Under the pieces are notes generated by a model. It was not told where the DNA came from and made no database searches. It worked only from the letters and a program-made list of their open reading frames with translations. A stretch of DNA of 64,000 nucleotides from CAUYXS01 sp965248495 (lineage in GTDB: Bacteria; Chloroflexota; Dehalococcoidia; Lucifugimonadales; Australimonadaceae): assembly GCA_965248495.1 (NCBI GenBank), contig CBDFJL010000003.1, positions 806,001 through 870,000 of the forward strand. Reading direction: 5' to 3'. Below, piece after piece: positions 53,126 to 64,000 of the stretch (its first letter is position 1; the number at the start of each line of letters is the position of its first letter). The position numbers were made by a program, and so were the translations under genes.

Positions 53126-53817
53126 GCGTGCAGGCGCTTATCTTCGACTTCGACGGCGTCATCGTCGATACGGAGTCCTCGGCGCTCGCCCTGACGCAGC
53201 AGATGTATCAGGAGCACGGAGCGGAGCTTGAGCGCGAAGCCTGGCAGGCGGCTGTCGGCAGCCGCGGCTATGACCTGTACGAGGGCTTGCAGCGCACCGT
53301 GGGGCGCCCACTTGACCTCGACGGGCTGCGCGTCGAGTTTGCCAAAGCGCACGCGGCGAATGCGTCGGTGTTGGACACCATGGCGGGCGTGCGGGAGCGC
53401 ATCGCCGAAGCGCAGGGCCTGGGTCTGCGCTTGGCCGTGGCGTCGAGCTCGAGCCGAGCGTGGGTTAGCGGCCACCTGTCGCGCCTCGGCCTTATCGATG
53501 CGTTCGAGGCTGTGCGCACGCGGGAGGACGTGGAGCAGACCAAGCCACACCCCGGTCTGTTCCGGGCCGCGCTGGAGGCGCTCGGCGTCGGGCCTGGAGA
53601 GGCCATCGCGCTGGAGGACTCGCCCAATGGCGTCACGGCCGCCAAGGCTGCGGGCATCTACACCGTCACCATTCCCAACAGCACCGCGGCGTCGCTGCCG
53701 TTAGGCCACGCCGACCTCCTGCTGACGTCGCTGGCCGACGTGACGTTGAATGAGCTCGTGAGGCGGTATGCAGGTACGGTTGGCCCACCCTTGGGCCCGG
53801 TCCAGCGAGAGCATTAG
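53122..53817 (+). CDS. HAD-family hydrolase (beta-phosphoglucomutase-like)
   Basis: Phosphatase or phosphomutase of 231 residues, HAD subfamily IA with an alpha-helical cap. Motif I IFDFDGVIVDTES (nucleophile Asp near 9 and general acid Asp), motif II LAVASSSS, motif III Lys in TKPHPGLFRAAL, motif IV ALEDSPNGVTAAKAAG. The substrate is undetermined; phosphosugar phosphatase is most common. The GTG start overlaps the upstream stop (GTGA). Confidence 0.9.
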   Translation: MSVQALIFDFDGVIVDTESSALALTQQMYQEHGAELEREAWQAAVGSRGYDLYEGLQRTVGRPLDLDGLRVEFAKAHAANASVLDTMAGVRERIAEAQGLGLRLAVASSSSRAWVSGHLSRLGLIDAFEAVRTREDVEQTKPHPGLFRAALEALGVGPGEAIALEDSPNGVTAAKAAGIYTVTIPNSTAASLPLGHADLLLTSLADVTLNELVRRYAGTVGPPLGPVQREH

Positions 53818-53958
53818 GGTGAGCGGGACTGTCCACTCCCCCGGCCGAGCTGGCGAGTCGATGTAGGTGACCCTTTGAGCGCGTGCGTTGCGGTGCTACC
53901 ATCCCCCTTCGGCCATTCCGCGATCTCGCGGGGCGGCTAGAGACCCTTAGAGCAGGCC

Positions 53959-57032
<3,074 letters not shown>

Positions 57033-57036
<4 letters not shown>

Positions 57037-58307
57037 CCCGCCCTCTCCGCCACGCCCGCGCGCACCCTCCGCGGCGGCTTCGCGCTCAGCAGCAAGGCTG
57101 TGACCGGCACCATGAGCGCGGCGGCGAACCAGAAGCCGCCCAGGTAGCTGCCACCCGCGGCGTCGTACAGCAGGCCGATGGACGGCGGCCCCAGCCCGAA
57201 GCCCACCAGCATGATCGGGACCACGAGCCCCCTGATGCTCCCCTGGAACCGCCGTCCGTAGTAGTCCGCCCAAATCACCGTCTGCATGACCACCAACGTC
57301 CCGCCGCCGATGCCGAATAGGAACGGCGCGATGATGACCGCGGGCTCGCTGACCCACACGATTGCCAGCGCGATGGCCAGCCCCTGGATGGCAGCGGCGG
57401 TGGCGCCAAGCAGCCGCGCGGGCACGCGCTCGACGAGCAAGCCCCCGGTCAGGGCGCTCAGCGCAAAGCCGGCGGAGTCGACGGCAAAGCCCGCGCCGAT
57501 GAGCCCGGAGGGGATACCATTCTCTTCCCAGAACCCCGCGCGGTGCACCAGGAAGCCGGCGACGGCGAAGTTCGACAACAAGTAGGCCAGCGCGATCTTC
57601 CAGAGTGTGACGGTCCGGATGGCCTCTGCCAGCGTCCACTGCTCCTCCTGGACGGCCGGCTCCGGCTGCTCGTCCCTGTAGTGGACCGTCACCCCGTCAG
57701 GCAGCAGGCCCATGTCTTCGGGCTGGCGGCGCATGAATAGCAGCGGGACCGGGATTATCACTGCGGCGACGATGAAGGCCGAGACGGCCATGGCGGTGCG
57801 CCAGCCCACGCTGTCGATGAGCGCCTGCTGGAGCAGCGCGAAGCTCGCGCCTCCGACGGCGAAGCCGACGGTGATGACGGCCGTGGCACGGCCGCGCATG
57901 CGGACGAACCACTTGGTGATGGGCACGCCGGTGATGACGTTGCCCGGCGCGCTGAAGTCCGCGAGGCCGAGCACCGCAAAGAGGGCGAGGACCATCATGA
58001 ACCCCGGCGCACGCGACACGCCGTACATCGCCGACGCCATGACCACCGCCGCTACGGGAAGCAGGACGCGCGAGCCGTATCGGTCCGCGATCCGCCCCAG
58101 AGGGATCGACGAGGCGGCTGTCGCGACCAGACGCGCCATGGGCAGCCAGCCGATGGTGGCGCGCGAGACCCCGAGGTCGGCGGCCATGGGGAGGACGAAG
58201 AGCCCGAAGGTGAACTGGCCGCCGCTGTTGGCCACCACGTTCGACAGGAACACGACGCCGACGATGACCCAGCCGTAGAAGAAGCGTGGACGTTCGGCTG
58301 GTCTCAC
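57033..58307 (-). CDS. MFS transporter of the D-amino-acid operon
   Basis: Inner-membrane permease of 424 residues with twelve predicted helices. PRFFYGWVIVGVVFLSN at the start, the loop 2-3 motif GRIADRYGSRVLLPVAA, a central hydrophilic loop RRQPEDMGLLPDGVTVHYRD, and the second-half motif GLLVERVPARLLG fit the monocarboxylate/oxalate-formate-like MFS group. The GTG start is two bases after the stop of the aldolase-like gene, so translation is coupled. The likely cargo is a substrate or product of the D-amino-acid enzymes in the operon (D-amino acid, N-acyl form or keto acid), by context only. Confidence 0.85.
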
Positions 58308-58309
58308 GC

Positions 58310-59407
58310 TCAGTTGTGGCAGCCGCGGGCGGTGACCTCGAAAACGGCCTCCACCCGGCCGTTCCGGACGCCGACGTATTGGTCCCAGCGGTTCATGGTC
58401 ATGTCCTGCTGGTGCGTGAGCAGCGTGTAGCGGTCCCCGATACGCAGCGGCATCGGACCGTCGGACTCCAAGACCGTGCCCTCCAGCGACATCGCTTTGA
58501 CACGCACGCCATCCAGCCCTTCGACGGTCGGCATACCGCCGGGCGCGCCAATGGCCTCGACCGATACGTCCCCGATGGCCAGATGGTCGTCGGGGCGGCT
58601 GACCACCGTGCCCATCACCTTCGCGGCGAGGCGGAACTCCGTCATGTAGGTGTAGGGCACCTCCATGACGACGTACGTCCCGCCCTCGATCTCCGTGACG
58701 CCCGGGACCGTTGGCGCGACATCGTAGGTCCACGTCTCGCCAGTGGAGACCACCTCGACCGGCAGGCCCGCGGCCTCGATGGCGCGCTTCGCTTCGATAA
58801 CCTGCCCCAGATGCTCGCTTCCGTTGCGGAGGCGCTCCTCGCGGTTGGGATAGGCCTCCGTGGGCGTTTGATGGCTCATGATGCCCTTGAACCGTAGGCC
58901 CGGCGAGTCGGCGATGGCCCTGGCAAGGGGTACGGCCTGCTCCACGGCCCGGATCCCGGCCCGGCGCATCGAGGTGTTGACCTCGATGACCACGCCGATG
59001 GTGGCGCCAAGCTCGGTGGCGCCCGCCGAGAGCCGGCGCACCTGCTCGGCGTCGTCGACCGCAACCATCACGTCGGCCCGCTTCGCCAGCGACGCGAGAC
59101 GGCGCACCTTGTCCGACGCCACGACCTGGTTCGCTATGAGTACGTTGGGGATGCCCGCCTCCACGAAGACCTCGGCTTCGGCAACCTTGGCCGCGACCAC
59201 GCCGCCCACCGTGCCACCGGCGTTGATCTGCATCCACGCTATCTGCGGCGACTTGTGGTTCTTCACGTGGGGGCGCAGCTTGACGTCCGTGTCGCGGTAG
59301 TGGGCAGCGATGACCCCGATGTTGTCCTCCATCGCGTCCATGTCGATGAGCAGAACGGGCGTCTCAAGCTCGGTGATGGGCGTGCCGGGTGTGGGTCGGG
59401 GGTTCAT
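58310..59407 (-). CDS. PLP-dependent D-threonine aldolase/D-serine dehydratase-family enzyme
   Basis: 365 residues, fold-type III PLP enzyme (alanine-racemase-like N-terminal TIM barrel plus C-terminal beta domain). ELETPVLLIDMDAMEDNI opens the barrel. KLRPHVKNHKSPQIAWMQ carries the PLP Lys (first Lys of VKNHK, near residue 49). GIPNVLIANQVV, VVIEVNTSMRRAGI, STGETWTYDV and GTYVVMEVPYTYM follow the family order. It would cleave D-3-hydroxy amino acids or deaminate D-serine. It has its own ATG at 59407, eleven bases after the paralog's stop. Substrate specificity is not decidable from sequence. Confidence 0.87.
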   Translation of the reverse strand: MNPRPTPGTPITELETPVLLIDMDAMEDNIGVIAAHYRDTDVKLRPHVKNHKSPQIAWMQINAGGTVGGVVAAKVAEAEVFVEAGIPNVLIANQVVASDKVRRLASLAKRADVMVAVDDAEQVRRLSAGATELGATIGVVIEVNTSMRRAGIRAVEQAVPLARAIADSPGLRFKGIMSHQTPTEAYPNREERLRNGSEHLGQVIEAKRAIEAAGLPVEVVSTGETWTYDVAPTVPGVTEIEGGTYVVMEVPYTYMTEFRLAAKVMGTVVSRPDDHLAIGDVSVEAIGAPGGMPTVEGLDGVRVKAMSLEGTVLESDGPMPLRIGDRYTLLTHQQDMTMNRWDQYVGVRNGRVEAVFEVTARGCHN

Positions 59408-59417
59408 GTCATGCGTC

Positions 59418-60530
59418 CTAAACGAACGCCCCGCGGGCAGCGATGGGCCAGACGGCCTCGACCACGCCGCTGCGGGCCGCGTAGACCAGGTCGTGGAGCG
59501 CAAAGGCCGTCGAGACGTCGGCGGGGACGAGCCACACGTGGTCGCCAATGGCCAGCTCCAGCGGCGAGCCGTCCACGGTGTCCACGAGCCCGTGCTCGGC
59601 GCTGGCTGCCGTGGCCACGAGATCGGGGCGCATGTCGACCACCGGCCCCCCGAAGTCGCGTCCAATCGCCTTCTGGCCACAGTCCGTGATCGCGCGGGCC
59701 AGCTCCGGCCGGCTGTTGATGGTTGCTAGAAGGCGTGCAGCGGGCGTGAGGTCCGGACAGTGCGGCGCGTGATTGGCGTCGATGAGCGGGTAGGCCCCCG
59801 AGCGCACTTCCGTGACGCCCTCAGTGGTGCCGGGCACGTCGTAGTCGTGGGTACTGTTGCCGTAGCTGGCCACCGCGACGTTCAGCCCCGCGGCTTCGAT
59901 TGCGCGGCGCACGGCAACGAACGCGGCGACGGCTTGCTCGTCGCGGCTGCGCAGCTCCCTGGCGGGCCCATCGCCGATGGGCCCGCCAGCCGTGAACACG
60001 CCCGCGAAGCGAAGGCCCGAGGCGCGGTCGATGGCCTTGGCCAGGGCCACGGCCTGGTCGACGCTCCCGACGCCGGCGCGGCTGGGGTGGGTCTGGACGT
60101 CGACCAGCACGTCCAGCGTGACCCCCACGGCCGTCGCCGCGCTCGCGTACGCCGCCACGGTAGCGTCGTTGTCGGCGATCAGTCCGATTCGGCAGGTGCG
60201 GGCCAGCGCGCAGGCCCTGGCGATCTTGCCGGGAGAGACCAGCTGCATGGCGATAAGAACGTCGCTAATGCCAGCGGAGGAGAAAACCTCGGCCTCGCCG
60301 GCCGAGACGACGGCCACGCCGTTCGCGGCGCCGTCGACGGCGAGCTGGCGATGTGCGATAGCGGGCGTCTTGTGGGAGTGGACGTTGGGCCGCATGGTAA
60401 CCGCGCGACCGCGAAAGAAGCCGTGGACCCGCTCAACGTTGGCTTCGAAGGCGTCGAGGTCGACCACGAGGGCCGGCGTATCGAGCTGGTCGACCGGTGT
60501 GCCGGGCGGCTTGGTGATTGGGCGCTCCAC
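59418..60530 (-). CDS. Paralog of the D-threonine-aldolase-family enzyme with altered PLP-lysine motif
   Basis: 370 residues, the same fold as the adjacent gene: QLDTPALVVDLDAFEANVER, GISDVLIAMQLVSPGKI, LDVLVDVQTHPSRAGVG, YGNSTHDYDVPGTTEGVTEV, RSGAYPLIDANH. The key motif is MRPNVHSHKTPAIAHRQ, where the PLP Lys of relatives (RPHVKTHK) is His and only the second Lys remains. Either the cofactor is bound differently or the protein has lost PLP chemistry. The start is a GTG at 60530 with GGAGG seven bases upstream, preferred over an in-frame ATG at 60560. It probably partners or regulates the intact paralog. Confidence 0.82.
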   Translation of the reverse strand: MERPITKPPGTPVDQLDTPALVVDLDAFEANVERVHGFFRGRAVTMRPNVHSHKTPAIAHRQLAVDGAANGVAVVSAGEAEVFSSAGISDVLIAMQLVSPGKIARACALARTCRIGLIADNDATVAAYASAATAVGVTLDVLVDVQTHPSRAGVGSVDQAVALAKAIDRASGLRFAGVFTAGGPIGDGPARELRSRDEQAVAAFVAVRRAIEAAGLNVAVASYGNSTHDYDVPGTTEGVTEVRSGAYPLIDANHAPHCPDLTPAARLLATINSRPELARAITDCGQKAIGRDFGGPVVDMRPDLVATAASAEHGLVDTVDGSPLELAIGDHVWLVPADVSTAFALHDLVYAARSGVVEAVWPIAARGAFV

Positions 60531-60590
60531 GGGGTGGCCTCCAGGCGCAGCAGGATACACGAGGCGAGTCCGTCCGCGATACGAGGCGAC

Positions 60591-62150
60591 CTACCGGCCC
60601 CGGTTGGCGACCTGGCCGGGCAGTGCGCCGGTCGGCTTGCCGTCGTGGACGACCGTCTGGCCGTTCACCAGCACGCGGTCGATGCCCGCCGGCTCCAGCA
60701 GCGGCTCTTCCCACGTGGAGCGGTCCGCCACGGTGTCGGGATCGAAGACCACCAGGTCGGCGAAGGCGCCCTCTGCCACGCGCCCGCGGTCCGCGATGCC
60801 GAAGCGTTCGGCTGACTTGCCGGTCATCTTGTGGATGGCCGACTCCAGCGAGAGAAGGCCGCGCTCCCGCACGCACAGGCGCAGCACCCGCGTGTGGCAG
60901 CCAAAGGCCCGCGGGTGCGGGTGCGGGCCGTGGTAGATGCCGTCGCTGGCTACGATGGCCTTGGGGTGCTGTGCGGTCTGGCGCACCATCTCGTCGTGGA
61001 CCTCAGGCCCGCCCGCGCGATGGTTGATGGTCAACGTGTAGGGCTGCTCTTCGTCCAGCATCCGCAGCGCGAAGTCGCCGAGGGACTCGCCCGCCTCCGC
61101 GGCTGCGTCCACAACGGTCATACCAACGTATCGGCCGGTCTGGTTCGCCGCGATGACCTGTTTGGCGCCCGAGGCGTAGCTGGCGCCTAGCGTGCGCTCC
61201 AGGTGATCGCGGACCCGCTCGCGGACCTCAGGGTCGCCGATGCGCGCGCGCAGGCCCCGTTCGCCCCCCTGCTGGGCCCACGTCGGCATGCTGAACTGCG
61301 GGAAGTGGGTCGACCCCGCGGGGTACATGTACGACTCGAAGGTCAGGTCGCACTCCTGGTCGGCCTGCTCGAGCAAGGGCTCCGTGACCTCGTTCACGTA
61401 TTCGTGGGCGACGTGGACGCGGGCGCCGGAGCGCTTGCCGATCTCGATGGTCTCGCGCCAGGCTCCGGCCCGGCCGAGGATGTTGCCGCGGATGTGCGCG
61501 TTGTAGGTGCCGCCGTACTCGCCCGCCACCTTCGCAAGCTCCGCGAGCTCGAAGGTCGACGCATAGGCGCTTGGCTGGTAGTCGAGGCCGACGCTGAGCC
61601 CCACCGCCCCCGCGTCCATCCACGCGCGTAGGGCTTCCTTCTGCGCTTGAAGCTCGTCGCGGGTAGCCGGACGCGGGGCCCAGCCCATCGCGCCGAGCCG
61701 GATGGCGCAGTGAGGCGCCTGCGGGACGACATTGGCCGGCGAGCGCCCGGGGAACAGTGCGAGGTAGGCCTGAGGAGTCGGCCAGTCGACTGTGAGGTCC
61801 GCTGCTCCGTAGCAGAACTGCGTCGTCTCCCAGAGCTCTTCGGCGAGCTCCCGAGGGAGCCGCGCCCAGCCGAACCCATCCGGCGCGGTGAGTTGGGTCG
61901 TGACACCCTGGAGCACGCTGCCGTACCGGTGGCCGTAGCCCAGCAGTGCGATCTCCGAGTGGATGTGGGTATCGATGAACCCCGGTGCGACCACGCGGCC
62001 CGTGGCGTCGATGACTGCCGGGGCTGTCGCGCCGCGCAGATCGCCGACGGCCGCGATGCGCTCACCGCGAATGCCGACGTCGGCGCGCGAGCTCGAGGCA
62101 CCGGTGCCGTCGACCACGGTGCCGCCCCTGATGATGGTGTCGAACTCCAT
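60591..62150 (-). CDS. N-acyl-D-amino-acid deacylase (D-aminoacylase family)
   Basis: Zinc amidohydrolase of 519 residues that removes N-acyl groups from D-amino acids; related to dihydroorotase-like enzymes. IIRGGTVVDGTGASSSRADV opens the small beta domain; APGFIDTHIHSE gives the HxH ligands (near 65). The family Cys ligand region is altered. RVHVAHEYVNEV and TINHRAGGPEVHDEMVRQ fit the next His ligands, and AIVASDGIYHGPHPHPRAFG supplies the Asp. The end is GAFADLVVFDPDTV. The ATG at 62150 follows GAGGG. First gene of the minus-strand operon feeding free D-amino acids to the downstream enzymes. Confidence 0.88.
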   Translation of the reverse strand: MEFDTIIRGGTVVDGTGASSSRADVGIRGERIAAVGDLRGATAPAVIDATGRVVAPGFIDTHIHSEIALLGYGHRYGSVLQGVTTQLTAPDGFGWARLPRELAEELWETTQFCYGAADLTVDWPTPQAYLALFPGRSPANVVPQAPHCAIRLGAMGWAPRPATRDELQAQKEALRAWMDAGAVGLSVGLDYQPSAYASTFELAELAKVAGEYGGTYNAHIRGNILGRAGAWRETIEIGKRSGARVHVAHEYVNEVTEPLLEQADQECDLTFESYMYPAGSTHFPQFSMPTWAQQGGERGLRARIGDPEVRERVRDHLERTLGASYASGAKQVIAANQTGRYVGMTVVDAAAEAGESLGDFALRMLDEEQPYTLTINHRAGGPEVHDEMVRQTAQHPKAIVASDGIYHGPHPHPRAFGCHTRVLRLCVRERGLLSLESAIHKMTGKSAERFGIADRGRVAEGAFADLVVFDPDTVADRSTWEEPLLEPAGIDRVLVNGQTVVHDGKPTGALPGQVANRGR

Positions 62151-62364
62151 GCGTCCCTCGCTTCTGACTGCCCTGGGCGACCCCTCCCGGACGGCCGGGA
62201 TTATAGCCGTGCGAGCCGGGTGTCGTGGAAACACCCAGGCCGGATTGATGTTGACCCTCACGCCCCGCGTTTGCCCAGGGCGTTACATGGTGACAGGGGC
62301 GGGGTGCTGCTGACATCCCGAGCGCCATTGAACGTCCGCAGCGCCCCGCACCGCCCCTTCCAAA

Positions 62365-63015
62365 ATGCCGATGTTCGAACTCAGCGACACACACCACACG
62401 GCAACGACGCTGGACAACACAGCGGCGCTTCGCCTCGCACTGGTACGGGTCGCACTGTTGTCCACCTGCATCGCTCTGCTGCTGACACTGCGCGAGGCGG
62501 TGCCGGCCTGGGTCACGCTGTACTGGCTGACCCTCGCGGTCGGCATCACGAGCATGGTCCTCTTCGTATGGGCGAAGACCAAGGAAGACTACGCGCCGCT
62601 TTCGGCGGGCGCCGGCCTGGACCTGCTGCTGCTGCTCATCGCCATCTACTCCATGGCGCAGGGCACCGCCAATGGCAGCTTGCCCCCCGGCTTCATCGAG
62701 CTGGGGCTTGTGCTCGCCATTCCCGTGGGCGTATTCCACTTCGGTAAGCTCGCGGGGACCGTTTCAGCCGGTGCGGTGACGTCCTGGTATTTCCTCATGT
62801 ACTCGGCGATTCTCAATGCACCCGGCGGCATGATCGTGGCGACGCTCCAGGGCACCTCCGCCTTGGGGATTGGCGGGCTCATCGCGGTGCTGTTCAGCGC
62901 CATCCGCCAGCAGGAGCTGGACAACCTCCTGGCGCTCGCGTCGCTGCCCGAGCCAGCCGACGAGGGCAGCCTGATCCGCGACAACGTGACGTCCCTCGAC
63001 CGCACCGCCGCCTAG
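62365..63015 (+). CDS. Polytopic membrane protein of unknown function
   Basis: 216 residues with about six hydrophobic segments (near 28-46, 51-70, 81-100, 105-125, 130-150, 155-175), then a cytoplasmic tail RQQELDNLLALASLPEPADE. No catalytic motif is seen. The layout (six helices then a short linker) resembles MASE-type sensor membrane domains found before kinases or cyclases, but no output domain follows. It is divergent from the D-aminoacylase operon. Confidence 0.65.
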   Translation: MPMFELSDTHHTATTLDNTAALRLALVRVALLSTCIALLLTLREAVPAWVTLYWLTLAVGITSMVLFVWAKTKEDYAPLSAGAGLDLLLLLIAIYSMAQGTANGSLPPGFIELGLVLAIPVGVFHFGKLAGTVSAGAVTSWYFLMYSAILNAPGGMIVATLQGTSALGIGGLIAVLFSAIRQQELDNLLALASLPEPADEGSLIRDNVTSLDRTAA

Positions 63016-63210
63016 CGCTTACGTCTCTCCCTCCCGCGTTACCCAGCGCCCTCCCTGTGGGATGTCCCTGACGGTATCCGCAGCCTCGATTGCCGAAGGC
63101 GGGCCTTCGGCGCCCTCCACGTCTGCTATCATCCGCCGTCGCGCGAGGTCTCGTAGCCGCCAGTGCATGCTGCGGGACGCGCTGGACGATGGTCCGGAGG
63201 CGCCGCGAGG

Positions 63211-64000
63211 ATGAAGCTCCACGAATACCAAGCGAAGGCGCTGCTCGCTGAGTATGGCGTGCCAGTGCCCCAAGGCTCGGTCGCGACCGACGGCGCCGGG
63301 GCAAAGCAGGCCGCGAGCGCGCTTGGCGGCCGGGCCGTCGTCAAGGCGCAGGTGCACGCCGGGGGGCGAGGCAAGGCCGGCGGCGTCAAGGTCGTCACGA
63401 CCCCCGACGACGCGTCCGCGACCGCGACCGCGCTCATCGGCACCACGCTGGTGACCTTCCAGACGGGGCCGCGTGGCGCGCCCGTCAACTCCGTGCTGGT
63501 CGAGCAGACCGTCGATGTCGAGCGAGAGCTCTACCTGAGCATCACCACCGACGGCAGCCGCAAGCGCCCCGTCACCATCGCCTCCGTCGCCGGCGGCATG
63601 GAGATCGAAGAGGTCGCGCAGTCGGAGCCGGACAAGATACTGACCGAGCCGGTTGACCCCGCGATCGGGTTCCAGCCCTTCCAGGGGCGCCGCCTTGCTG
63701 CCGGTTTGGGGCTGCCAGCGGCGTTGGTACGGCCATTTTCGGCCATGGTCGATGCGTGCTACCGGGCCTACATCGAGCGTGACCTATCCATGGTGGAGAT
63801 CAACCCACTGGTGGTGACGAAGGATGGGCAGCTGCTGGCCCTCGACGCCAAGATCAGCTTCGACGACGACGCCCTGTTCCGCCACAAGACCGAGGCCGCG
63901 TTGCGCGACACCAGCCAGGAGGATGTCCTGGAGGTGGCAGCGTCGGAGTACGGCATCGCCTACGTGAAGCTCGACGGCGACGTCGGCTGCATGGTCAACG
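63211..64000 (+). CDS. sucC: Succinate-CoA ligase (ADP-forming) beta subunit, 3' end outside window
   Basis: TCA-cycle enzyme subunit, ATP-grasp fold; makes ATP from succinyl-CoA with SucD. 263 residues are visible of about 390. MKLHEYQAKALLAEYGVPVP, VVKAQVHAGGRGKAGGVKV (ATP-binding loop), GAPVNSVLVEQTVDVERELY, MEIEEVAQSEPDKI, and LSMVEINPLVVTKDGQLLAL DAKISFDDDALFRH with the metal ligands are unmistakable. The frame is open to the window end. A GGAGG lies nine bases before the ATG. Confidence 0.96.
   Translation, partial: MKLHEYQAKALLAEYGVPVPQGSVATDGAGAKQAASALGGRAVVKAQVHAGGRGKAGGVKVVTTPDDASATATALIGTTLVTFQTGPRGAPVNSVLVEQTVDVERELYLSITTDGSRKRPVTIASVAGGMEIEEVAQSEPDKILTEPVDPAIGFQPFQGRRLAAGLGLPAALVRPFSAMVDACYRAYIERDLSMVEINPLVVTKDGQLLALDAKISFDDDALFRHKTEAALRDTSQEDVLEVAASEYGIAYVKLDGDVGCMVN

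Overview
The window is a 64 kb piece of a GC-rich bacterial chromosome with one lower-GC accessory island. It most resembles Chloroflexota (Dehalococcoidia/SAR202-like). This placement is inferred, not measured. It rests on: a 23S rRNA gene with no 16S or 5S next to it; a flavin-dependent ThyX; an F420/FMN luciferase-like oxidoreductase; lipoproteins with long Thr/Pro/Ala linkers; and many amidohydrolase and D-amino-acid catabolic genes. A complete caa3-type cytochrome c oxidase cluster shows aerobic respiration.

Layout. 1-4.4 kb: end of purT, a decayed carboxymuconolactone-decarboxylase gene, class I aldolase, a Na+/Ca2+-exchanger-family antiporter, an LLM-class oxidoreductase. 4.4-9.4 kb: ctaC-ctaD-ctaE-ctaF-ctaG on the minus strand. 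9.5-10.5 kb: an ACMSD-like amidohydrolase. 10.7-14.1 kb: a stand-alone 23S transcription unit (promoter, RNase III-type processing stem, 23S, initiator tRNA, terminator). 14.4-19.0 kb: a five-gene operon (RidA, xanthine phosphoribosyltransferase, FAD oxidase, creatininase-family amidase, deaminase-like amidohydrolase) that looks like salvage or catabolism of purines or related N-heterocycles. 19.4-37.05 kb: thyX, a frameshifted DNRLRE lipoprotein, an FAH-family enzyme, a HhH-GPD glycosylase, an RND/MMPL exporter, two alpha/beta hydrolases, an ABC-2 exporter with a GerW/YtfJ-like gene, the proVWX betaine transporter, a TIGR01777 epimerase and a beta-propeller lipoprotein.

37.1-50.6 kb is the accessory island. 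It starts at a broken DUF1697 gene, carries an XRE/membrane-protein cassette, and is then a patchwork of whole, truncated and chimeric genes. These include RCC1-repeat and zincin lipoproteins, a scrap of trpS, an IS110 element with a likely bridge RNA, a PLD-like gene apparently split by that IS, a HigA-like antitoxin, a 1306-residue LRR/Calx-beta/cadherin surface protein whose LRR array is still duplicating at DNA level, and a large serine recombinase without its catalytic domain next to tRNA-Ala. A perfect 21-bp inverted repeat (38393-38413 and 50613-50633) brackets most of it, and the right copy abuts the tRNA CCA end.

50.8-64 kb is core-like again: an amidase with an AtzG/GatC-like small partner, an RHH/zinc-ribbon protein with a palindromic operator candidate, a HAD phosphatase, uvrA, a minus-strand D-amino-acid operon (D-aminoacylase, two D-threonine-aldolase/D-serine-dehydratase-fold paralogs, MFS transporter), an unknown membrane protein, and the start of sucC.
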